Part shown: piece by piece, positions 22,970 through 28,390 of the stretch
Position numbering within the stretch: position 1 is the first letter of the stretch
Layout of the letters: every line of letters starts with the position of its first letter
Assembly (NCBI GenBank): GCA_900541795.1
Contig: UQLC01000024.1
Coordinates: 1 to 28,390, forward strand
Reading direction: 5' to 3'
DNA from: an uncultured Collinsella sp.
GTDB taxonomy: Bacteria; Actinomycetota; Coriobacteriia; Coriobacteriales; Coriobacteriaceae
DNA: 28,390 bases
Position numbers and translations under genes: made by a program
Notes under the pieces: model-generated
Databases searched by the model: none
Told to the model about the DNA's origin: nothing
The model's input: the letters and a program-made list of their open reading frames with translations, nothing else

Positions 22970-23773
22970 GATGAGCGTCAGTACGCCCCCGTCGTTGTTG
23001 CTCGGAATACGCCACTTGGCATGCGCGTTCATGTGCTCCTCGGCGTTGTCCACGATAAAGCTGTGACCGACGCGCTCGAGCATGGGGATGTCGTTGTAGG
23101 TGTCGCCCACGGCGGCGGCGTCGGCAATATCGATGCCCAGGTGCTCGCACAGGTGAGCGACGCCGGCGCCCTTGTCGACGCCCAGGTTCATAAAGTCGAT
23201 CCACTCGCGCCCAGCGTTGGTGACGTAGAGCTTGTCCGAGAACTCGGGGCTATAGGTCTCGCGGAAAGCGGGCTCGGCGTCGTAGCCGGGGAAGAAGACC
23301 GAAATCTTGTTGGACTCGAAATCAATGCCCTCAAAGCTGTCGACGTAGTTGATTGTGTTGTAGTAGACGCTGATCTCGTCGTGGTATTGATGGTCGCGGG
23401 CAAGCACGTAGAACTCGTCGAAGCAGCACAGGACGGGGACAGCGCGAGGATCCTCCGAGGCACGGCTCAAGACCTGCTGATACAGCTCCACGTCAATATT
23501 GCTCTTATAGATATAGCTGCCGCGATAGATCACGCACGCTCCGTTGTCGGGACAAAAAGCAAGGCGGTTTTTGATGCCCTCGAACATCTCCTCGAGCTTG
23601 GGGGCGGGACGTCCGCTGGCGGGGCAGAATACGATGCCGGCGTCGGCGAGCTTGTCCAGGCGCTCATCAAGACCCTGGGGCAGCACACGCTCGTCGGTCA
23701 GCAGCGTCTTGTCCATATCGACGGCGAGAATCTTAATGTTGCCGATGTTGGCGTCCGATTCGTAAGTTTGCAT
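22946..23773 (-). CDS. Cof-type HAD-IIB phosphatase
   Basis: A 275-residue haloacid-dehalogenase hydrolase with motif I AVDMDKTLLTDE (Asp19, Asp21), motif II PASGRP, motif III Lys in GVDKGAG and motif IV VGDTYNDIPML. The cap between motifs II and III is the IIB type of Cof/YidA-like sugar-phosphate phosphatases; the substrate is not predictable. ATG 23773 has AAAGG about 9 bases upstream. Its final codons form part of the palindrome at 22774-22969. It is divergent from the arginine leader region. Confidence 0.9.
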   Translation of the reverse strand: MQTYESDANIGNIKILAVDMDKTLLTDERVLPQGLDERLDKLADAGIVFCPASGRPAPKLEEMFEGIKNRLAFCPDNGACVIYRGSYIYKSNIDVELYQQVLSRASEDPRAVPVLCCFDEFYVLARDHQYHDEISVYYNTINYVDSFEGIDFESNKISVFFPGYDAEPAFRETYSPEFSDKLYVTNAGREWIDFMNLGVDKGAGVAHLCEHLGIDIADAAAVGDTYNDIPMLERVGHSFIVDNAEEHMNAHAKWRIPSNNDGGVLTLIDAILAAR

Positions 23774-23850
23774 AAAAATGCGCCTTTCGTTTCGAGATTG
23801 TTTCAGACGTTATAACCATCAACTAGTAGTCGAGCGTATTTTCGCAGGAA

Positions 23851-23868
23851 TGGTGCGTATTTGCACCA
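23851..23868. promoter_or_regulatory. Operator-like inverted repeat TGGTGC-N6-GCACCA
   Basis: A perfect 6-bp inverted repeat with a 6-base spacer in the HAD-argG divergent gap, upstream of the candidate argG leader promoter. The binding protein is unknown; it does not resemble a typical ARG box. Confidence 0.35.
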
Positions 23869-23916
23869 CGCTTCACAAAGTAATGAAAAAACTTTTCAGA
23901 AATTTGAATTTGTCGC

Positions 23917-23944
23917 TTGTGCTGCGGGCACTTTAGCGTAATAT
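23917..23944 (+). promoter_or_regulatory. Candidate promoter for the arg leader transcript
   Basis: TTGTGC (23917-23922), a 16-base spacer and TAATAT (23939-23944). Transcription from about 23951 would give roughly 97 bases before the leader ATG at 24048. Confidence 0.45.
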
Positions 23945-24047
23945 AGCGACCATCGAAAACGGAGACGGAAAAACAACCGCTTACCGAGTAAAAGGTACCG
24001 TTTACGATATTTGAATTGCGCCCGGCGATACGTGAAAGGAGAGGCAG

Positions 24048-24122
24048 ATGCAGTTCGTAAAGATCATCACCACTGCAGACAATGCCATCCGACGCCAGCG
24101 CGCAATTTCCCGACGACGATAA
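24048..24122 (+). CDS. Arginine-rich leader peptide upstream of argG (24 residues)
   Basis: ATG 24048 is preceded by a strong SD, AAAGGAG (24035-24041), 6 bases away. The peptide begins MQFVKIITTADNAI and ends RRQRAISRRR, so 6 of the last 10 codons are Arg (four CGA, two CGC), ending in three consecutive CGA codons before TAA. The large genes nearby use mainly CGC and CGT. An Arg-loaded short ORF with a good SD, about 205 bases before an arginine-biosynthesis gene, fits a transcription or translation attenuator sensing charged tRNA-Arg. No homologue was searched, so this is inference from context. Confidence 0.65.
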   Translation: MQFVKIITTADNAIRRQRAISRRR

Positions 24123-24174
24123 CAATCGTCTCTGTCCGCATGGGGCGAATTGCCTCAACAGAGTCATTTTGAGG
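24115..24174 (+). promoter_or_regulatory. Alternative hairpins behind the Arg leader, candidate attenuator
   Basis: Hairpin A: GACGAT (24115-24120, inside the last Arg codons and stop) with ATCGTC (24125-24130). Hairpin B: CTCTGT (24130-24135) with ACAGAG (24158-24163), containing GGGGC/GCCTC, followed by TCATTTT. Hairpin C: CCTCAA (24153-24158) with TTGAGG (24169-24174). A and B share a base, and B and C overlap, so they compete. None has a perfect terminator T-run. The rest of 24175-24327 shows no further gene. Confidence 0.4.
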
Positions 24175-24327
24175 TCGTTGGGTTTTAGCACGACATTGCT
24201 GCATGTTTCTAGGGCATGTATGTGCTGATTTTTGCTATTCAACCTGATATTGCACGGTATATGACCTTGAAATGACTTGCAACTGACCGATGTTCTAACT
24301 AGCTACCAAGGGCGAAAGGAAACAGCC

Positions 24328-25554
24328 ATGAGCAAGGAAAAAGTCGTTCTCGCATATTCCGGTGGTCTTGATACATCCGTATGTGTCAAGTGGCTCCAGG
24401 ACGAGAAGAATCTCGATGTCGTTTGCGTCTGCGGCAACGTGGGCCAGGAAGAGACCGGACTGGATGCCAAGAAGCAGAAGGCGCTCGACCTGGGCGTTCT
24501 CGATTGCCAGGTGCTCGACCTGCGCGACGAGTTCTCCGATGAGTTCCTGACCAAAGCCATCGCCGCAAACTCCATGTACGAGAATAAGTATCCGCTGCTC
24601 TCCGCCCTGTCTCGCCCGCTGCTTGCCAAGAAGCTTGTTGAGGTCGCCCACGAGTTTGGCGCGACCTACGTCGCCCACGGCTGCACTGGCAAAGGTAACG
24701 ATCAGGTCCGTTTTGAGGCCGCCGTCAAGGCCCTCGACCCCGAGCTCAAGGTTATCGCCCCGGTTCGCGAGTGGGACCTGAAGTGCCGTCCCGACGAGGT
24801 CGCCTATGCCCACGCCCACAACGTGCCGGTTCCCGAGGGTGCCAACGACAACCCCTACTCCATCGACGACAACCTGTGGGGTCGCGCCATCGAGTGCGGT
24901 CACCTGGAGGACCCTTGGAATGAGCCGCTCGATGACGCTTGGGTTATGACCAAGAACCCCGAGGACACGCCTGACACCCCGACCTATACCGAGATCGAGT
25001 TTGAGGCCGGCAAGCCTGTCGCCGTCGACGGCAAGAAGATGAAGCTCTCCGAGATCGTCATCGCCCTCAACAAGATTTCGGGCGACAACGGCTTTGGCCG
25101 TCTTGACCTGGTCGAGGATCGTCTGGTGGGCCTCAAGAGCCGCGAGTGCTATGAGGTTCCCGGCGCCCTGACGCTCATCACCGCCCACAAGGCGCTCGAG
25201 GACATCTGCGTCGAGGGCGACCTGCTCAAGACCAAGATCAAGCTCGAGCAGGATTGGGCCACCGCCGTGTACAACGGCCAGTGGTACAGCCCGCTCAAGA
25301 ACGCGCTCGACGCCTTTATGGCCGATACCCAGAAGTTCGTGACCGGCACTGTCCGTCTGAAGTTCTTTAAGGGCAACTGCCATGTCGTCGGCCGCAAGAG
25401 TCCCTTCAGCCTCTACGACTACGGCCTGGCTACCTACGACCGCGACACCACGTTTGACGAGAAGGCCAGCGCCGGCTTTATCGAGATCGATACGCTGTCG
25501 CTCAAGACGTGGGCAAAGGTCCAGGGCCCCAGCTCTGCTGCCGCCCAGGCCTAG
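24328..25554 (+). CDS. argG: Argininosuccinate synthase
   Basis: A 408-residue enzyme joining citrulline and aspartate with ATP to give argininosuccinate. The N-type PP-loop VLAYSGGLDTSV is at the N-terminus; AHGCTGKGNDQVRFE, NPYSIDDNLWGR and GRLDLVEDRLVGLKSRECYE are family signatures. ATG 24328 follows GAAAGGAA by 7-8 bases; an in-frame TTG at 24277 has no SD. Preceded by the Arg-rich leader and followed, after a 56-residue gene, by argH. No other arg genes are in the window, so upstream citrulline supply must be encoded elsewhere or come from arginine/ornithine metabolism. Confidence 0.97.
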   Translation: MSKEKVVLAYSGGLDTSVCVKWLQDEKNLDVVCVCGNVGQEETGLDAKKQKALDLGVLDCQVLDLRDEFSDEFLTKAIAANSMYENKYPLLSALSRPLLAKKLVEVAHEFGATYVAHGCTGKGNDQVRFEAAVKALDPELKVIAPVREWDLKCRPDEVAYAHAHNVPVPEGANDNPYSIDDNLWGRAIECGHLEDPWNEPLDDAWVMTKNPEDTPDTPTYTEIEFEAGKPVAVDGKKMKLSEIVIALNKISGDNGFGRLDLVEDRLVGLKSRECYEVPGALTLITAHKALEDICVEGDLLKTKIKLEQDWATAVYNGQWYSPLKNALDAFMADTQKFVTGTVRLKFFKGNCHVVGRKSPFSLYDYGLATYDRDTTFDEKASAGFIEIDTLSLKTWAKVQGPSSAAAQA

Positions 25555-25707
25555 CGCCTCCTTCCCTTGGTATCCGCGCGGCCCATCCGCGTGATACATA
25601 ACGGGCGCACGGGGTCCCTACCTTTCGTTATGCTTGCTGACACTTCTTAACATCGGTGGCCCCTACGTTCCGCCCGCATATATGATGCCGCGACTGTGGC
25701 TGAGTCC

Positions 25708-25740
25708 GAGCCCCGCCGGGGTTGTCCGGTGGGGCTCCTT
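25708..25740 (+). terminator. Hairpin between argG and the 56-residue gene
   Basis: A 12-bp stem GAGCCCCGCCGG (25708-25719) / CCGGTGGGGCTC (25726-25737) with one G-U and a 6-base loop, then CTTCTATC. Likely a terminator 150 bases after argG or an attenuator for the following genes. A weaker CATAACG/CGTTATG pairing lies at 25597-25632. Confidence 0.6.
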
Positions 25741-25785
25741 CTATCAATTTGGCGGCTCTGCGCCTATATATGAGGAGTATCCATT

Positions 25786-25956
25786 ATGTTCAATGCTATC
25801 GCGCATGCTTTACTTGCCCTCGCGCCCGAGTTCGATGCTGCAAGGGTCGAGGACGTCCCTATGAGCCTGAAGGCCTGGATCGATGGTTCGCAGGGCAACA
25901 TCCGGAGGGAGACGTTGGGCGCCAAGTGCATGGCGCGTCACTTCTTTGCAAATTAG
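25786..25956 (+). CDS. Small protein of 56 residues between argG and argH
   Basis: ATG 25786 has GAGGAG (25772-25777) 8 bases upstream, the best SD of this gap. The product starts MFNAIAHALLALAPEFDAAR and ends ARHFFAN. It has an amphipathic, Ala-rich N-terminus, a central acidic patch, a single Trp (WIDGSQGN) and a basic C-terminal third with one Cys. There is no membrane helix or signal peptide, and I do not recognise the family. Its codon use (GCC, GAG, GTC, CTG) fits the host. It could be a small regulator of the arginine enzymes or unrelated. Confidence 0.55.
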   Translation: MFNAIAHALLALAPEFDAARVEDVPMSLKAWIDGSQGNIRRETLGAKCMARHFFAN

Positions 25957-26006
25957 CTACATGGCACCGCACACGGTGGGGAATGTGTAAAACTAGCGGT
26001 TGAAAA

Positions 26007-26020
26007 ATCGCTTTAGCGAT
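26007..26020. promoter_or_regulatory. Palindrome upstream of argH
   Basis: ATCGCTTTAGCGAT: 6-bp arms and a 2-base centre, 55 bases before the argH start. A second short hairpin, CACCG-CACA-CGGTG, lies at 25965-25978. Either may be an operator or an RNA hairpin; low certainty. Confidence 0.25.
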
Positions 26021-26074
26021 ATGGCGCATTGCTTTGGGCGCTTGTTTTGGTATTTGGAGAAAGGGGACGGTTCC

Positions 26075-27505
26075 ATGGCTCTTTGGGGCGGTCGTTTTGA
26101 GGCAGGCGTGGCCGAGGTCACGCAGGAGTTTGGCGCGTCGCTGCCGGCCGACAAACATCTCTATAAGCAGGATATCGCAGGCTCTAAGGCGCATGCCAAA
26201 ATGCTGGCGGCCCAGGGCATCATCAGTGCCGAGGACGAGCAGGCGATTGCCAAGGGCCTGACCGGAATCGAACAGGATATCGATGCCGGCAACTTCACCT
26301 TCGACATCAACGACGAAGACATTCATATGTCCATCGAGAGCGAGCTGACGCGTCGCATCGGCGAGGCCGGTAAGCGCTTGCATACCGGACGTTCGCGCAA
26401 CGACCAGGTGGCGACCGACACGCGCCTGGGCGTCAAGGCGCTGGCCAAGGAGCTCATGGAGGCCAATCTTGAGCTGCGCCATGTGCTGGTGGATGCGGCT
26501 AAGAAGTACGACAAGGTGATTCTGCCGGGTTACACGCATATGCAGCACGCTCAGCCCGTGCTGCTCTCGCATCATCTGCTGGCGTATTCCTGGATGTTCG
26601 CGCGCGACTTTACACGCTTGAAGGCCGCCTTTGATGCCGCCGACAACTGCCCGCTGGGTGCTGCCGCGCTTGCCGGTACGAGCTATCCGCTCGATCGCCA
26701 GATGACGGCTGCCGAACTTGGCTTTGCGGGCGTGATTCCTAACTCACTCGATGCTGTTTCCGACCGTGATTTCCTGCTCGATCTGCATTACGCTGGCTCC
26801 GTCATGGCCATGCACCTGTCGCGTCTTTCCGAGGAGATCGTGCTGTGGTCGAGCTCCGAATTTGGCTTTATCACGCTTTCAGACTCCTACTCCACCGGCT
26901 CGTCCATCATGCCGCAGAAGAAGAATCCCGACTTTGCCGAGCTTATTCGCGGCAAGAGCGGCCGTGTCTATGGCAACCTGGTGCAGCTGCTCGTGACCAT
27001 GAAGGGCCTGCCGCTTGCTTATAACAAGGACTTGCAGGAGGACAAGGAGGGCGCGCTCGATACCGCCCATACGCTCATGCAGTGCCTGTCGGTTATGGCC
27101 GGAATGATTTCGACTTGGACCGTCAACGAGGATGCCATGGCGCGCGAGTGCGGCGTGGGGCACCTTGCCGCTACCGATGTTGCCGATTACCTGGCCAAGC
27201 GTGGCCTGCCGTTCCGCGAGGCACATGCCGTGGTGGGGCATCTGGTTCTGATGTGTGAGAAGCGCGGCTGCAATCTTGAGGACCTGCCGTTTGAGGTGTT
27301 CCAGGAGGCAAGCCCGCTCTTTGAGCACGACATTACCGAGGCGCTCGACATCCCGTCGATTGTCGCCGCGCGCACGACCGAGGGCGGCACCGCCCCTGCC
27401 GCCGTTGCCGTGCAGCTGCAGCGTGCCGAGGCGCAGCTCGTGGTCGACGAAGGTGTGTTTGGATCGCTAACCAAGGTCGTCGAGATGGGTCACGGGGCAA
27501 AGTAG
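26075..27505 (+). CDS. argH: Argininosuccinate lyase
   Basis: A 476-residue member of the fumarase/aspartase superfamily that splits argininosuccinate to arginine and fumarate. MALWGGRFE at the start, HTGRSRNDQVATDTRL, GYTHMQHAQPVLLSHHLL and the mobile signature loop TGSSIMPQKKNPDFAEL (catalytic Ser) are all intact. ATG 26075 has GAAAGGGG about 8 bases upstream; an in-frame TTG at 26000 lies in a palindrome and is rejected. Completes the last two steps of arginine synthesis with argG. Confidence 0.97.
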   Translation: MALWGGRFEAGVAEVTQEFGASLPADKHLYKQDIAGSKAHAKMLAAQGIISAEDEQAIAKGLTGIEQDIDAGNFTFDINDEDIHMSIESELTRRIGEAGKRLHTGRSRNDQVATDTRLGVKALAKELMEANLELRHVLVDAAKKYDKVILPGYTHMQHAQPVLLSHHLLAYSWMFARDFTRLKAAFDAADNCPLGAAALAGTSYPLDRQMTAAELGFAGVIPNSLDAVSDRDFLLDLHYAGSVMAMHLSRLSEEIVLWSSSEFGFITLSDSYSTGSSIMPQKKNPDFAELIRGKSGRVYGNLVQLLVTMKGLPLAYNKDLQEDKEGALDTAHTLMQCLSVMAGMISTWTVNEDAMARECGVGHLAATDVADYLAKRGLPFREAHAVVGHLVLMCEKRGCNLEDLPFEVFQEASPLFEHDITEALDIPSIVAARTTEGGTAPAAVAVQLQRAEAQLVVDEGVFGSLTKVVEMGHGAK

Positions 27506-27555
27506 AGGTTTGGCTGAAGACGTATTGTCCATTTATTGATAAATCGTTTTCGCTT

Positions 27556-27589
27556 TACGGGCGCCTGCTGATGTGGGAGCCCGTATTTT
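27556..27589 (+). terminator. Terminator after argH
   Basis: Stem TACGGGC (27556-27562) / GCCCGTA (27579-27585) followed by four Ts. Confidence 0.7.
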
Positions 27590-27595
27590 GTTGCT

Positions 27596-27797
27596 ATGGG
27601 GGAGGGGCTTGTCGAGAACTTCTGTAGGACCTTTGGGCAGGTTGTGAAGGGGATACGTTCGCGGGCGGCAACCGACCGCCTGCTCTGTTCGGCGCGGTTG
27701 ATGGGCGGTCGGATGGTACTCTAATCGGGCTTCGAAACAGAAGTGACACATATGGAGCGCTTTAATAAATTGCAACGTTTCAATAAACAGCTTTTTG
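27596..27797. other. argH-ndk intergenic stretch with a stable hairpin
   Basis: The gap holds no gene that I can support. CCGACCGCC (27672-27680) and GGCGGTCGG (27704-27712) form a perfect 9-bp stem with a 23-base loop, with no T-run. The right part (about 27725-27800) is AT-rich, with a repeated TTTAATAAA/TTTCAATAAA, and may act as an upstream element for ndk. Confidence 0.3.
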
Positions 27798-27826
27798 TTT
27801 AACTGCAGCTAAAACTCTGTTACGAT
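27798..27826 (+). promoter_or_regulatory. Candidate ndk promoter
   Basis: TTTAAC (27798-27803), a 17-base spacer and TACGAT (27821-27826), giving a start near 27833 and a leader of about 58 bases. Confidence 0.5.
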
Positions 27827-27890
27827 GCAGTCCAGGCGGGTGCCGGAATGGGACTTGGGCACGCGCGAACCTACTTGAAAGGCTACTTTT

Positions 27891-28295
27891 ATGGCTATCG
27901 AGAAGACCTTCATCATGATTAAGCCCGACGCCGTGCGCGACCGCAAGATCGGCGAGATCGTTGCTCGCATTGAGCGCAGCGGCCTTGTCATCGAGCGCAT
28001 GGAGATGACCACGCTCGAGCGCGCTACCGTCGAGGAGCACTACGCCCATCTGGCCGACAAGCCCTTCTTTGGCGGTCTCTGCGACTTTATGACGAGCGGT
28101 CCGGTCGTCAAGATGGTCGTTTCCGGTTTCTCCGCTGTTGCTAAGATGCGCACCCTCATGGGCGCTACTAATCCGCTTGACGCTGCTCCTGGTACCATCC
28201 GCGGCGACTTTGCCGTCGATGTCAACGCCAACGTGATCCACGGCTCCGACTGCCTGGAGAACGCCGAGATTGAGATCAAGCGCTTCTTTGGCTAA
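27891..28295 (+). CDS. ndk: Nucleoside diphosphate kinase
   Basis: A 134-residue enzyme that balances (d)NTP pools by moving the gamma phosphate via a phospho-histidine. Lys11 in MIKPDAV, the ATNPLDAAPGTIRGDFA nucleotide-contact loop, and the active-site His117 in NVIHGSD are all present at standard length. GAAAGG lies 8 bases before ATG 27891. Monocistronic: it has its own promoter and a strong terminator. Confidence 0.97.
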   Translation: MAIEKTFIMIKPDAVRDRKIGEIVARIERSGLVIERMEMTTLERATVEEHYAHLADKPFFGGLCDFMTSGPVVKMVVSGFSAVAKMRTLMGATNPLDAAPGTIRGDFAVDVNANVIHGSDCLENAEIEIKRFFG

Positions 28296-28333
28296 ACCAG
28301 CTTTGACTCCTTAAAGCTGTTAGCGTGTGGCTT

Positions 28334-28370
28334 GGGCGCCGCGGAACTCCATCCGCGGCGCCCTTTTATT
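28334..28370 (+). terminator. Strong intrinsic terminator after ndk
   Basis: A perfect 12-bp GC-rich stem GGGCGCCGCGGA / TCCGCGGCGCCC with a 6-base loop, followed by TTTTATT. Confidence 0.93.
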
Positions 28371-28390
28371 CCAAAATCTATGAAGGGGCC

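Noticed and set aside
23823..24242. 139-codon open frame on the minus strand covering the argG leader region
   Set aside because: No SD, composition unlike the host genes, and it is antisense to the leader ORF that has a strong SD; it extends across promoter-like and palindromic sequence.
24295..25599. 434-codon open frame antisense to argG
   Set aside because: Shadow of argG caused by high-GC codon bias.
27596..27724. 42-codon ORF after argH
   Set aside because: No ribosome binding site, begins just after the argH terminator, and contains the 27672-27712 hairpin.
27752..27802. 16-codon ORF with a repeated RFNK motif upstream of ndk
   Set aside because: Weak SD, and it overlaps the ndk -35 region; the repeat reflects an AT-rich direct repeat rather than a leader peptide.

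Overview
This is a high-GC window of densely packed housekeeping genes. It looks like chromosomal DNA from a gut Coriobacteriia actinobacterium, most likely Collinsella or a close relative. The evidence for that is a ylm/dcw-type cell-division cluster with SepF, YggT and DivIVA, Gram-positive-style lipoprotein and Pst genes, GGAG-type ribosome binding sites and GAG/CGC/CTG-rich codon use. Genus is an inference from protein character and layout; no search was run. No phage, IS element, CRISPR array, tRNA or rRNA was seen.

Layout. (1) 207-8125, plus strand: pgeF, then pstS-pstC-pstA-pstB-phoU (high-affinity phosphate import), then yggS-sepF-yggT-divIVA (division and polar growth). The classical pgeF-yggS-sepF-yggT-divIVA order is interrupted by the whole phosphate operon, and pstS overlaps pgeF by 4 bases. 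(2) 8290-10848, minus strand: a nitroreductase, then a PiT phosphate permease with its DUF47 (PhoU-like) partner, so high- and low-affinity phosphate systems sit within 11 kb. (3) 11099-14210, plus strand: a small conserved-looking unknown, a BI-1 family membrane protein, a PARG/macrodomain-like protein with a substituted catalytic motif, and an SGNH hydrolase. (4) 14271-16725, minus strand: thiC and thiD with a clear TPP riboswitch. A membrane-anchored unknown (16791-17312) points the other way. (5) 17429-19754, minus strand: yaaA and an M18 aminopeptidase. polA (19921-22668, plus) and a Cof-type HAD phosphatase (22946-23773, minus) converge on a large nested palindrome. (6) 24048-28295, plus strand: an arginine-rich leader peptide, argG, a 56-residue small protein, argH and ndk.

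The most interesting non-routine signals are: a 24-codon leader ORF upstream of argG in which six of the last ten codons are arginine, ending in three consecutive CGA codons and followed by overlapping alternative hairpins (a candidate arginine attenuator); yggT, which has no ATG/GTG/TTG that would give a full-length protein and appears to start at ATC behind a strong SD; a PARG-like protein whose QEE signature reads QEA; and two large palindromic elements (9004-9083 and 22774-22969), each placed at the 3' end of a minus-strand gene and each bordered on the far side by an A+C-rich tract sharing an 11-mer. Hairpins with TTGCGG stems recur at several gene ends.
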